Source: Patescibacteria group bacterium
GTDB lineage: Bacteria > Patescibacteriota > Patescibacteriia > 2-12-FULL-60-25
DNA length: 64,000 nt
Assembly: GCA_018061025.1 (NCBI GenBank)
Contig: JAGOUY010000003.1
Location: forward strand, 1 to 64,000
Reading direction: 5' to 3'
The notes below the pieces were generated by a model that was given only the letters and a program-made list of their open reading frames with translations, was not told where the DNA came from and did not search any database. Position numbers and translations under genes: made by a program. Positions 23,705 to 31,797 of this stretch are shown here, piece after piece (the stretch's first letter is position 1; each line of letters opens with the position of its first letter).

Positions 23705-25357
23705 TCATGTATTTGAGAGGACGGTTTGTAAGCACGTCTTTACGAGTTCCGGGATAATGACTGCGTTGTCATTCGACATCGAAACGCTTGCAAATTGCAC
23801 GCCCTTATCCTTCTTTGCATCATGTTTGAATAAGATGACTTCACCTGAATCGAATTTTGGAGTGTAGATATCTTTATCCCAAGGTACAGATTCAACCACC
23901 TTGCCACCGAAGAACTTGGTTCTTGTATACGAGTAACCGTCCTTTGTAAAATCAACGTAGCCGATCTTCACGGTTTCACCCCGATCGAAGATTCGCTCTA
24001 CGAATTTTCTAATCAATATCGGTTCAATGAGGTGAGACAATAATCCTGCTAACTTTGCCCACGTTTCCTTTTCATGGCTCTCATCACTACCAGCAGAGAG
24101 TGAGAATTTAACTCGGTCATCGCCGATAACGATTTCTGTTTCATAGGTGTATGTTGTAGAGACTGAAACACTGTAAACGGTAGTTGAATGTCTTGTTGAG
24201 TGGTATGCGATTGCAGTCACGTCCTTGTATGACACTTTTTTACCACCCCATACAAAGAATGTATTTTTAAACACTATTGTGCCGCCATAGCCCGGTATCT
24301 CTAAAGATAACGAGTTCTCGATATCCTCATTAATATTTTTATCGATCTGTTCGAGTTCACTTTTTAATTTGTGCCTTAAGCTGTCAGTGCCACAGATCTG
24401 CATTGCAGCCTCTAACAACTTCTTGGATCTATTGAGCTCATTTAGATTATTGTGCAGGTCAAGGACTACTGTTCTCAGTGCATTGGCAGCTCTGTCTCTC
24501 ATGAGTTTTGATTGACTGTCGTCATAAAGACCTAGGTCGATCAACCGATTGAGCTCAGACTGGATAGTAGCCACTGATTTTTTCACTACATCAGCTTCAT
24601 CTTTATCAAAAACGCCATCTTCACTGATCTTCATCTTCTCCAAAGACTCAACAGCATCATTGATCGTTGCGTAAATTGGATTTAAAACCGTCTTCTCCAT
24701 CTTTCCGCCCTTACTAGAGAATACTTTTTGGAACTCATTGATGTAGTTATCGTCTTTGTACGTGTGGTTTAGTTCGGTGAATATATCAGACAAAAATGCA
24801 ACTGCTTGACCACGAAAGTCATCAATGATTTCTTGGTTTGAGGTTTGGTCATCGTGTAACTTGTATAGCTTTGAAAAAGCTGACCAAAATTTGTCACTGT
24901 TGATCACGTCCGACCAGGCTTGCAAGGAATCTTGAAGATAGCGTTTATTATCTTCTTTGCCCAAAATATGACAATAAAGTAGAGCGAGATTCTTTTTGTA
25001 AAATAGCGCTTTAGCGGTATCTGAATCTGAAGCTTTTTGCCAAATTGCAAGAGCCTGATCGTATTCATTACCTCTTACATGGCCAATAGCTCGTTCATCA
25101 ATATCATCGGCAATCTGGAACCAGAAGAAATATTCTTTGATCCTTTTTTTGGGGAGTTGCAGCCTCTCTGAGGCTTCCTTAACGGAAGATTCGGTTCGAA
25201 GCGCGTTTGAAACATCGATATCTGTTTCATAAACGGGCTTGTCGTCGATTTTTAAACGATTGATTATCTCCTTTGCTCGTTTTGATACATCCTTCTGGCT
25301 TGAGGATGTATCAAGGCCGAGAATATGGAAGGAGTTATTTGATAGAGTTTGTGTCAT
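23705..25357 (-). CDS. J-like co-chaperone with repeat and PH-like domains
   Basis: 550 residues. The N-terminus (NSFHILGLDTSSSQKDVSKR ... RLQLPKKRIKEYFFWF) follows the helix I-II-III pattern of J-like proteins. The HPD tripeptide that normally stimulates Hsp70 is missing. A helical region resembling TPR-type repeats follows (GNEYDQALAIWQKASDS, about residues 95-190), then coiled helices. Two strand-rich C-terminal parts come last (FKNTFFVWGGKKVSYKDVTA near 370, YVDFTKDGYSYTRTKFFGGK near 475) that look like bacterial PH domains. It starts five bases after the Hsp70 stop and is tightly coupled to it. It is a likely client or membrane adaptor for the divergent Hsp70. Confidence 0.8.
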   Translation of the reverse strand: MTQTLSNNSFHILGLDTSSSQKDVSKRAKEIINRLKIDDKPVYETDIDVSNALRTESSVKEASERLQLPKKRIKEYFFWFQIADDIDERAIGHVRGNEYDQALAIWQKASDSDTAKALFYKKNLALLYCHILGKEDNKRYLQDSLQAWSDVINSDKFWSAFSKLYKLHDDQTSNQEIIDDFRGQAVAFLSDIFTELNHTYKDDNYINEFQKVFSSKGGKMEKTVLNPIYATINDAVESLEKMKISEDGVFDKDEADVVKKSVATIQSELNRLIDLGLYDDSQSKLMRDRAANALRTVVLDLHNNLNELNRSKKLLEAAMQICGTDSLRHKLKSELEQIDKNINEDIENSLSLEIPGYGGTIVFKNTFFVWGGKKVSYKDVTAIAYHSTRHSTTVYSVSVSTTYTYETEIVIGDDRVKFSLSAGSDESHEKETWAKLAGLLSHLIEPILIRKFVERIFDRGETVKIGYVDFTKDGYSYTRTKFFGGKVVESVPWDKDIYTPKFDSGEVILFKHDAKKDKGVQFASVSMSNDNAVIIPELVKTCLQTVLSNT

Positions 25358-25362
25358 ACCAG

Positions 25363-27876
25363 TTAGTGGGTTATGCCAGAAATGTTGCCTTGAATTTCTT
25401 CTTGGACATCAGAAGGCAGGAGAAGCTGTAGATTGTGAATGCAGCGCTTTAATTCATCGATATCGTTAAGCTCAATCGCTCTTTTGCCTTTTTCTGAATA
25501 ATATTGGGCTTCTTTTTCGTTGATGAATCGCTTATCGCCCTGTGTTAGTTTTTGGAAGAGATAAACCCAGGTTGAAGGATTTGAATATATCGCCTTACTT
25601 TCCAGCTCCTTGATCTGTTCATTCACTCTGCTCAAAAGAGTTTTATCCTTCTGCTCAATCGCTTTCTCACCTTCGGTCTTCATGGACTTCAACTGATCCA
25701 AGTTAATGGTCTTATCTTTTTGATCAGCGTATTCATTTATCGTTTTCTCAGCGCTCTCGATGCTCGCATTAAATTCTTTGATTAACTGAGGCATTTCTTT
25801 CTCTTTTTCCAAATCGTCTAGCGTTATTTTTAGATCCTTCAGTTGTTTGTGAGCTTTTCTTTTCTCGTCCTCATCAGTCGAGGCGTTCTGAATGCTTGTA
25901 TTAACCGAATGGATAGTTGATTCAATGACCCCCTGCTCATCGTCTGAGCAGTTATTGATAACAGCCTTAGCTCTTTTTTCCTGAATATGAAGCTCTGATT
26001 CAATATCTTTAATGTCAATCAATTCGTCTTTAAATGTTGAACGTGCATTCACCGTAAGATCTATCAGGGGAACATAAGCGGTTACGAATAGTTCACGAGA
26101 TTCAGTTATTTCGATCGTAATCTCTATATCTGTGCCTTCAGGCAGATCATGCGGAAGATCGGTGCCCTTGATTCCCACCTCACAAATAAAGGTATTCCTG
26201 TCCGGAATTTCAGATTCACCTTCACCAACTTTAATCCATAGTGGATTATTGTTCTCATTCTTTTCAAGACGTCGTGCCGTCTTGAAAAATCCCGTTTTCT
26301 TCAAGGGGAGAACAGATCCTTTTTCAAAAAATTTATCAAAAATTTCGGTAAGGGTAAAGCTATTTTTTATATCTCGTTTCGCAACGGATAATCCGATGGA
26401 GTGAGGTAGAGGAGGCCCGGAGATCGACAAGCCGTGAGTAATGGAAAAAGAATCTGGATTTACAGGAGCAGAATTTCCTTCTTTATCGAATAGATATATC
26501 CAAAATATGTTGTTTTTGTTCGATTCCAGAGCAACTGTGTCGAAGAATTTTCCATTCTTTAATTTAATTCTTGAACCGCTATAAAATCCACTGTCTGATT
26601 GAATCTGAACATAATATTCATCCTCTGACTCTTTCAAGCCCTCGAAAATACCACTAACTGTTTCCTCGGTCTCCGCGGTCAGTGATTCATGATTTAGGAC
26701 TAAGCTAAGAGTTCCTTTTTTCAATTTCTCGTCGACCGCCTCAATAAATTCTTTCGGAACTTTTTGGCCAAGTGCGAACACGCATGCGCCGCGAGCTACA
26801 ACGGTAAGAGGATCCACGGATGTATCAACATCAATTTTCAATTCGGACTTAAGACGCTCTCTGATATAGGGGATCTGTGTCGGTCCGCCTACCAGGATGA
26901 TTCTTTTTACCGAAGAACTTTTTACTCCAGACTCTTTCAATACTTCTTTTGATAAGCTAATAGTTCTATCGATTAACGATTGAACCAATTGTTCGAAGTC
27001 CTTTCGACCAAAATCGATAGTCAGACATATCTCCTCACCCTTTTCATCTTCGCCAATTGAATCAATTTCTATTAGAGTTTTTGCATACTGGGACAAGTTA
27101 ATTTTGGCAGTCTCGGCTGCGTATTTCAATTTAGCAAAAACCCCACGAAATTTTTCGTTCGATCGATCAAAATCATGAAGTGAATACTTCTCAATTATTT
27201 TTGGAACGATAACCCTATCAACAATGATCCAGTCGAAATCCTTGCCTCCTAAAAAGTTATCGCCGTTATGCGCTAATACCGATAATGAGCCATCCTTTGA
27301 TGAAATCAGCGCCACATCGAAGGTGCCCCCACCCAAATCATATATCAACCAATTTTCATTCTTTGCATTCATGAACCCGTATGACATTGCAGCTGCGATA
27401 GGCTCTTGAAGAAGAACTACGTGTTTAAAGCCCGCCAAGTTGCCGGCTCGCTTGGTAGCCTCTGATTGCAAGACCGAGAAGTAAGCTGGGACGGTAATAA
27501 CTGCGCTTATGGTATTAAAATCGGAGTATTTACGTAAAACGTCTTCCTTAAGGCTTTTTAGGATCTCAGAGGAAATATCCTCCGCGTTCATTTTTACCCC
27601 AGGTCTTTCAAAGGTGACCGTTTCCGACGTACCCATCAGCCTCTTGATTTCAGCTTTGTTATTCTTGACATCGTCAATGGTGCCATATTTGTACAAGCGT
27701 TCGTACGCACGTTTTCCAACCACTTTATTTTTTGCCTTATCCACGCCAAACACAGACGGAGTATATTCGTCGCCAAAAACATTTTTAACAATTTCGATTT
27801 TGCCACCGATATTAATGGCAATTTCCGAATTTGTGGTGCCAAGATCGATACCGATTTGTATATTGGTGTTTGCCAT
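25363..27876 (-). CDS. divergent Hsp70 (DnaK-like) chaperone
   Basis: 837 residues, longer than housekeeping DnaK (about 640). The nucleotide-binding domain is complete: IGIDLGTTNSEIAI (phosphate 1), LIYDLGGGTFDVALI (phosphate 2), VLLQEPIAAAMSYG and ILVGGPTQIPYIRERL (adenosine). The usual DVTPLSLG linker is absent. About 100 residues of unknown sequence (about 390-487) are inserted before a substrate-binding-like region (GPPLPHSIGLSV ... DLTVNARSTFK). A long charged coiled-coil tail (about 630-837) replaces the lid, and there is no EEVD end. It sits between GrpE-like and J-like genes with gaps of 6 and 5 bases. It is a specialised, operon-specific chaperone, not the cell's main DnaK. Confidence 0.92.
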   Translation of the reverse strand: MANTNIQIGIDLGTTNSEIAINIGGKIEIVKNVFGDEYTPSVFGVDKAKNKVVGKRAYERLYKYGTIDDVKNNKAEIKRLMGTSETVTFERPGVKMNAEDISSEILKSLKEDVLRKYSDFNTISAVITVPAYFSVLQSEATKRAGNLAGFKHVVLLQEPIAAAMSYGFMNAKNENWLIYDLGGGTFDVALISSKDGSLSVLAHNGDNFLGGKDFDWIIVDRVIVPKIIEKYSLHDFDRSNEKFRGVFAKLKYAAETAKINLSQYAKTLIEIDSIGEDEKGEEICLTIDFGRKDFEQLVQSLIDRTISLSKEVLKESGVKSSSVKRIILVGGPTQIPYIRERLKSELKIDVDTSVDPLTVVARGACVFALGQKVPKEFIEAVDEKLKKGTLSLVLNHESLTAETEETVSGIFEGLKESEDEYYVQIQSDSGFYSGSRIKLKNGKFFDTVALESNKNNIFWIYLFDKEGNSAPVNPDSFSITHGLSISGPPLPHSIGLSVAKRDIKNSFTLTEIFDKFFEKGSVLPLKKTGFFKTARRLEKNENNNPLWIKVGEGESEIPDRNTFICEVGIKGTDLPHDLPEGTDIEITIEITESRELFVTAYVPLIDLTVNARSTFKDELIDIKDIESELHIQEKRAKAVINNCSDDEQGVIESTIHSVNTSIQNASTDEDEKRKAHKQLKDLKITLDDLEKEKEMPQLIKEFNASIESAEKTINEYADQKDKTINLDQLKSMKTEGEKAIEQKDKTLLSRVNEQIKELESKAIYSNPSTWVYLFQKLTQGDKRFINEKEAQYYSEKGKRAIELNDIDELKRCIHNLQLLLPSDVQEEIQGNISGITH

Positions 27877-27882
27877 AGAATA

Positions 27883-28416
27883 TTAATTGGTGATCAGTAT
27901 GATTTTAGCCTTTCGAACCACCTGCCCTTTGCACAAGATCGTCGGCTCGATCGTTTCCTTGATTACTGGTTCAGATAAGGTGGGGTCCTTTTCAACTGAA
28001 AGAACATCGAGGCTCAGACCGTCATTATATTTCTGATTTTTATGGTCAACGATTTCGATGTCGTATTTCTCAATATATCGTTTCAGTTTTTGGATAGAAT
28101 TTTCTAATCCCTTGCCTTGGTTCTCAGGAATAACGGTTATAGATTTTTGTATACGTTGTTCCATTCTCCAAATCTCGACGGCTAAATCCACTAGATCGCT
28201 TACTCCTAAAGACAAGTCAATAGACTTTGGAGCAACCGCGAATTTGATATCTTCCTTGATCTTCAAGTACAAAACATCAAGTTCTGATGAGGCGCTTTTT
28301 CCCTTTAAGGATTTTTTGGTAACGAAATAAGTGAATGCTATGATTGCTGCAACAGTAGTCACTGTTCCTATAGCTAGGAGGGGATCAATCTTCGTAAAAA
28401 AATCAAAGTATTTCAT
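27883..28416 (-). CDS. membrane-anchored GrpE-like nucleotide exchange factor
   Basis: 177 residues. A membrane segment near residues 12-32 (LLAIGTVTTVAAIIAFTYFV) is followed by a helical region. The C-terminus reads VDHKNQKYNDGLSLDVLSVE ... ETIEPTILCKGQVVRKAKII, which matches the beta-wing of GrpE-type exchange factors (the V.H..QPY.EGL..DV / V...G...R.A.V pattern). Standard GrpE is soluble, so the membrane anchor is unusual and would tether the Hsp70 cycle to the membrane. It lies three bases after the XRE regulator and six before Hsp70. Confidence 0.75.
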   Translation of the reverse strand: MKYFDFFTKIDPLLAIGTVTTVAAIIAFTYFVTKKSLKGKSASSELDVLYLKIKEDIKFAVAPKSIDLSLGVSDLVDLAVEIWRMEQRIQKSITVIPENQGKGLENSIQKLKRYIEKYDIEIVDHKNQKYNDGLSLDVLSVEKDPTLSEPVIKETIEPTILCKGQVVRKAKIILITN

Positions 28417-28419
28417 AAA

Positions 28420-28629
28420 TTATTTCATGATTTCGTCTAAAGATACCCCGAGTGCATCGGCAAGCTTTTTCACTGTATCAATCGTCGGGTTAGGTGTTGC
28501 ACCTGCTTCTATCTTAGAAATTGTGTGAAAAGCCAAATCTGCTTTTTTTGAGAGTACGTCCTGAGAAAACCCTGCTTTTAACCGAAGCTTTTTGAGATTT
28601 TCACCGATTGTAGAGATGCTTTTTGGCAT
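28420..28629 (-). CDS. XRE-family repressor, first gene of the chaperone operon
   Basis: 69 residues, nearly all helix-turn-helix: IGENLKKLRLKAGFSQDVLS, KKADLAFHTISKIEAG, then NPTIDTVKKLADALGVSLDE. This is the minimal Cro/C1-type fold that binds palindromic operators as a dimer. ATG 28629 lies only a few bases after the predicted transcription start. The 16-base inverted repeat over the -10 box of its own promoter makes autorepression likely. Its stop is three bases before the GrpE-like gene, so it controls the whole seven-gene unit. Confidence 0.92.
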   Translation of the reverse strand: MPKSISTIGENLKKLRLKAGFSQDVLSKKADLAFHTISKIEAGATPNPTIDTVKKLADALGVSLDEIMK

Positions 28630-28637
28630 ATGGTTTA

Positions 28638-28667
28638 TAGTATAACTATACTACGCTAACTAGTCTA
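28638..28667 (-). promoter_or_regulatory. promoter and XRE operator of the chaperone operon
   Basis: Read on the minus strand, -35 TAGACT (28662-28667) and -10 TATACT (28639-28644) are separated by exactly 17 bases. The inverted repeat TAGTATA-AC-TATACTA (28638-28653, 7-base arms) covers the -10 box. Transcription would start about three bases before the ATG at 28629, giving an almost leaderless mRNA. Confidence 0.7.
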
Positions 28668-28680
28668 TATTAAGTTGGGT

Positions 28681-28977
28681 CTAATGGATTGTCTTCAGAT
28701 ATCTATAAAAATAGATAGCTACTACAATATCCGCTATGATCCAGAGGGGGCTGAAGAATAAATGGACTGGGAGAACCGGATTAAACAAAATAGCGATCAA
28801 CAAGAAATACCAAAAATGTGAATTTTGTGCTTTATCCTTCTGATAACTGCGATGACAGTAATAAGCCGCTGCCAGACATACGGGGATCTTGGTTAAATAA
28901 TAAAGCGGGTAGGACAATGGAAGAATCGTGATCAATACCACGGCTATCGACATTTTTGCTGGCCAAGATTTAATCAT
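28681..28977 (-). CDS. small multi-pass membrane protein
   Basis: 98 residues with three or four hydrophobic segments (about 9-25, 30-43, 55-72, 75-93) and short charged loops. The motif NPVLPVHLFFSPLWIIADIV resembles a family of small integral membrane proteins of unknown function (DUF6804-like, from memory, unverified). It is on the same strand as the chaperone operon but upstream of that operon's own promoter, so it is probably a separate transcript that may read through. ATG 28977 is the first methionine. Confidence 0.7.
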   Translation of the reverse strand: MIKSWPAKMSIAVVLITILPLSYPLYYLTKIPVCLAAAYYCHRSYQKDKAQNSHFWYFLLIAILFNPVLPVHLFFSPLWIIADIVVAIYFYRYLKTIH

Positions 28978-29211
28978 ATTTTTTCTTAAGCGGTTCGCGA
29001 TGGATCGGTTATTTAAGAGTTGGCTGTTACACTATCTTCTACTAAGAGACCTTCGTTGTTAAATTCTAGCAAGCTTTAAATTACCATATGAAAAACCACC
29101 CTCTTTCGATGGTGGTTTTTCATCAACCGGCTTGTATGCAGGGAATCCGGTCACCCGGAATCCTTGTCCACTTCCCCATGGGAAAGCGGTCTTCTACACC
29201 AAACCGGCTAT
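28978..29211. other. gap between tRNA-Trp and the island
   Basis: Non-coding. It contains the hairpin at 29087-29120 (listed separately) and a short inverted element GGAATCCGG/CCGGAATCC around 29139-29161 (direct/inverted mixture). This stretch adjoins the 3' end of the tRNA and is the natural place for an attachment site. Confidence 0.5.
29087..29120 (-). terminator. probable terminator of the tRNA-Trp transcript
   Basis: TGAAAAACCACC and GGTGGTTTTTCA form a strong stem around CTCTTTCGAT-type loop sequence, with T-rich arms in both directions. It lies about 95 bases beyond the 3' end of the leftward tRNA gene. Confidence 0.6.
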
Positions 29212-29285
29212 TGGCAGGGGCGGGGGGAATCGAACCCACGCTAAAGGTTTTGGAGACCTTTGTACTACCATTATACGACGCCCCT
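29212..29285 (-). tRNA. trnW: tRNA-Trp (anticodon CCA)
   Basis: On the minus strand the acceptor arms AGGGGCG and CGCCCCT pair fully. The anticodon stem AAGGT/ACCTT encloses the loop CTCCAAA, giving anticodon CCA. The T-loop reads TTCGATT within a stem that has one mismatch. Discriminator G and the CCA tail are encoded in the DNA (29212-29214). This is a Trp tRNA for UGG, consistent with UGA being a stop here. Its 3' end faces the accessory island, the usual geometry for an integration site. Confidence 0.93.
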
Positions 29286-29354
29286 ATAGTCGAGTTGTGT
29301 CCGCAAGACTACATAATTCCCTCAAAAGAGACAAGGGGGCCGCGTCCTTCTGAG

Positions 29355-30248
29355 TTATGTGTTCTCAATCTTCGCTGCTACAGCCGCAGGAAGACAGTCC
29401 TCTGTCTTCTCGCTCCATCGCCACCGATCGAGAGCCTCAAGAGGAGTCCGGCACTCATCTGGATGGTCGGCATAATAAGTTCCAATCATTGAACTGGGAT
29501 TGCTTATGGCCTCTTCATATAGTTGGCCGCTCGCATGAACACGTGAAATATACTCACGTCTGATCTCCTCGATAAACACTTCTTTTTCTCCTTGGACGCC
29601 CTCGGAATGGGGGATGATGACACGATCCGGGATAACCATTTCGATATAGACATCTCGCTCATCAAAGAGGGGGCTGATGGGTCCTCCCACACTCATGCCT
29701 AAAAATGGAGAAAATCTTTGCAGCATGGAGCCCGTGTGTCGCCTGCCTATATATTTTTGGTCTACGTATTTACGGATAAATGGCAAAACAATGGCGTAGG
29801 TAGGCTTTATCAAGCGCGCGCGTTCCTCTGGGGATACGTGAGGAAAGGCTATGTTGAGCAGTTCCTCCAAGGATGGTTTTGTGCCTCGCAACTCCCGTTT
29901 ATGCAAGGATTCTATCGCGTAGTCTTTAATAAAGCTGGCAAGATAGTACAGGTCTTCTGCAGATAAGGGAGCTTGCGGGTCTTTTACATAATCCATGGGC
30001 ATCTGCTTGCCTCTTTCTAAGAGGTTAAAAAGTTTATCCCACTTGATATATCGGTAATACAAAACCTTCCGTCCTTTACGATCCGTGCTCGCTCCATTCA
30101 CCATCTCTTTTCTGTGCGTTAAAGGAAACAATGTGTTTAAGATTCTTTGACGCTCTTCCGCAGATTCTGTGGAGCGCAACTTTGAAACTGCTTCCTGCCA
30201 TGGCGTCTCGGCTTCATGGGTGGATACCCGTGGAGTAAATTCATGCAT
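29355..30248 (-). CDS. hypothetical protein, 297 aa
   Basis: No family recognised. It is a soluble, mainly helical sequence with many charged residues (TPWQEAVSKLRSTESAEERQ, VLYYRYIKWDKLFNLLERGK, SAEDLYYLASFIKDYAIES). A more strand-rich segment (ERDVYIEMVIPDRVIIPHSE) lies near residues 200-220. It has no signal peptide or membrane helix. ATG 30248 gives a 297-residue product. It lies 27 bases downstream of glyA on the same strand and may share its transcript. Confidence 0.65.
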   Translation of the reverse strand: MHEFTPRVSTHEAETPWQEAVSKLRSTESAEERQRILNTLFPLTHRKEMVNGASTDRKGRKVLYYRYIKWDKLFNLLERGKQMPMDYVKDPQAPLSAEDLYYLASFIKDYAIESLHKRELRGTKPSLEELLNIAFPHVSPEERARLIKPTYAIVLPFIRKYVDQKYIGRRHTGSMLQRFSPFLGMSVGGPISPLFDERDVYIEMVIPDRVIIPHSEGVQGEKEVFIEEIRREYISRVHASGQLYEEAISNPSSMIGTYYADHPDECRTPLEALDRWRWSEKTEDCLPAAVAAKIENT

Positions 30249-30275
30249 AGTAAAAACAGTACCAGAGCCACGAGG

Positions 30276-31610
30276 CTATTTAAGCGCGGGTAGAGAGAAC
30301 GCCTTACACATCTCCTTCACCTCCTGCCTCATCTCTGCATAAAACACATCCGTCTTCAGCGTCTTACGAAACTCTTTCATCGCGACCTTTCTCTCCTCTT
30401 TATCCATTGGAAAGGGGATGGCTAAGATATGGTCCGACACCCGTTTGATAAAGTCCGCAATCTGCTGCATTTCCTTTACACCCATCCCACGGCTCGTAGC
30501 CGCAGGCGAGCCAAGACGCAGTCCGCTCGGAAAAAACGGGGAGCTTTGGTCACCGGGGACCATATTCCGATTCGCATACAATCCAATCGCTTCCAATCCT
30601 AGGTGCAAGAACATTCCGCGTCCTGCTCCCTGTGGTGTCAGGTCGACGAGGACAAGGTGATTATCCGTCCCTCCGGACACGAGCGTAAACCCATGCTCCA
30701 ACAATCGATCAGCCAGAGCCTTGGCATTTTCGACCACGCGACGAGCATAGTCTTGAAAGGCCGGTTCCGCTGCTTCTTTTAAAGCCACTGCAATTCCCGC
30801 AATCGTATTCATGTGCGGCCCGCCTTGCAGTCCAGGAATAATCGCGGAATCAATTTTATCTCCAAGCTCTGGATCTTTTGCTAAACCTTTCTCGGTCACC
30901 ATAATCATCGCCCCTCGTGGACCACGCAGTGTTTTATGCGTCGTCGTCGTCACGATATGCGCGTAGGGGACAGGGCTCTCATGCGCACCGCCTGCAATCA
31001 ATCCAGCAATGTGTGCAACGTCCGCGACTAAATACGCTCCGACTTCATCCGCAATCTCGGCAAACTTCGCGAATGGAACCGTCCGCGGCATGGCTGTGCC
31101 TCCACACCAAATAAGCGTAGGTTTATGTTCTAACGCATCTTTCCGCAAACGTTCAAAATCCACCTCGCCCTTCGAAGTCATGTAATACGGGACGCTCTTC
31201 CAAAAATGAGAGGTCGCGGAAGATTTCCAGCCATGTGTTAGATGTCCACCATCTAACAAATTTAACCCCATGCTCGTTTCGCCAGGCTTACAGGTGGCAA
31301 AATAGACTGCCAAGTTTGCCGGACTCCCAGAATAGGGCTGCACATTTACATAAGGAACCTTAAACAATGCTTTGGCTCGTTCCTGTGCCAAGCTCTCCAG
31401 TTGATCAACGACCTGATTGCCTGAGTAATAGCGCTTGCCTGGATATCCTTCGGCGTACTTGTCCGACAATACCGTCGAGAGCGTTTCCAAAACAGAAGCC
31501 GACGTATGATTTTCCGAAGGAATAAGAGTCAATCCTTCCTGCTGACGCACCGCTTCGGCTTCAATAAGGGCTAAGATATCAGGATCTGCGTGTTGTAAGT
31601 GCAAGAACAT
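30276..31610 (-). CDS. glyA: serine hydroxymethyltransferase
   Basis: 444 residues with the full SHMT pattern: LTLIPSENHTS near the N-terminus, KYAEGYPGKRYYSG, and the pyridoxal-phosphate lysine in TTTTHKTLRGPRGA near residue 225. PGDQSSPFF / SGLRLGSPAATSRGM lies near the C-terminus. It interconverts serine and glycine while charging tetrahydrofolate with a one-carbon unit. It is cytoplasmic and homotetrameric or dimeric in other bacteria. It is transcribed leftward from a 187-base divergent region shared with murC. SHMT is among the few one-carbon enzymes commonly kept in reduced genomes. Confidence 0.97.
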   Translation of the reverse strand: MFLHLQHADPDILALIEAEAVRQQEGLTLIPSENHTSASVLETLSTVLSDKYAEGYPGKRYYSGNQVVDQLESLAQERAKALFKVPYVNVQPYSGSPANLAVYFATCKPGETSMGLNLLDGGHLTHGWKSSATSHFWKSVPYYMTSKGEVDFERLRKDALEHKPTLIWCGGTAMPRTVPFAKFAEIADEVGAYLVADVAHIAGLIAGGAHESPVPYAHIVTTTTHKTLRGPRGAMIMVTEKGLAKDPELGDKIDSAIIPGLQGGPHMNTIAGIAVALKEAAEPAFQDYARRVVENAKALADRLLEHGFTLVSGGTDNHLVLVDLTPQGAGRGMFLHLGLEAIGLYANRNMVPGDQSSPFFPSGLRLGSPAATSRGMGVKEMQQIADFIKRVSDHILAIPFPMDKEERKVAMKEFRKTLKTDVFYAEMRQEVKEMCKAFSLPALK

Positions 31611-31791
31611 AGTTAAAATAAAAATAAAGAAGAACAGGAGGAGGGGTCAGTCATTGAATAGTAAGAAATTACACCATAAATAATATAGAAAACGAATTAC
31701 GGCGATCATACGTCCCTCGCACCTTTGAGACAAGCTAGTGGGATAAAGGGTTGATTTCTAGACGTTTTCTCCTTAAAGAAGTAGTCTTACG

Positions 31792-31797
31792 TATAAT
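31792..31797 (+). promoter_or_regulatory. -10 box abutting murC, suggesting a leaderless start
   Basis: A perfect TATAAT directly precedes ATG 31798. Transcription would begin near 31804-31807, and the second in-frame ATG is at 31807. No good -35 is visible, so this is tentative. Confidence 0.35.

Noticed and set aside
25363..28416. ordinary housekeeping dnaK-grpE-dnaJ operon
   Set aside because: The GrpE-like protein is membrane-anchored, the Hsp70 lacks the standard linker and tail, the J-like protein lacks HPD and the glycine/cysteine-rich regions, and the operon begins with an XRE repressor.
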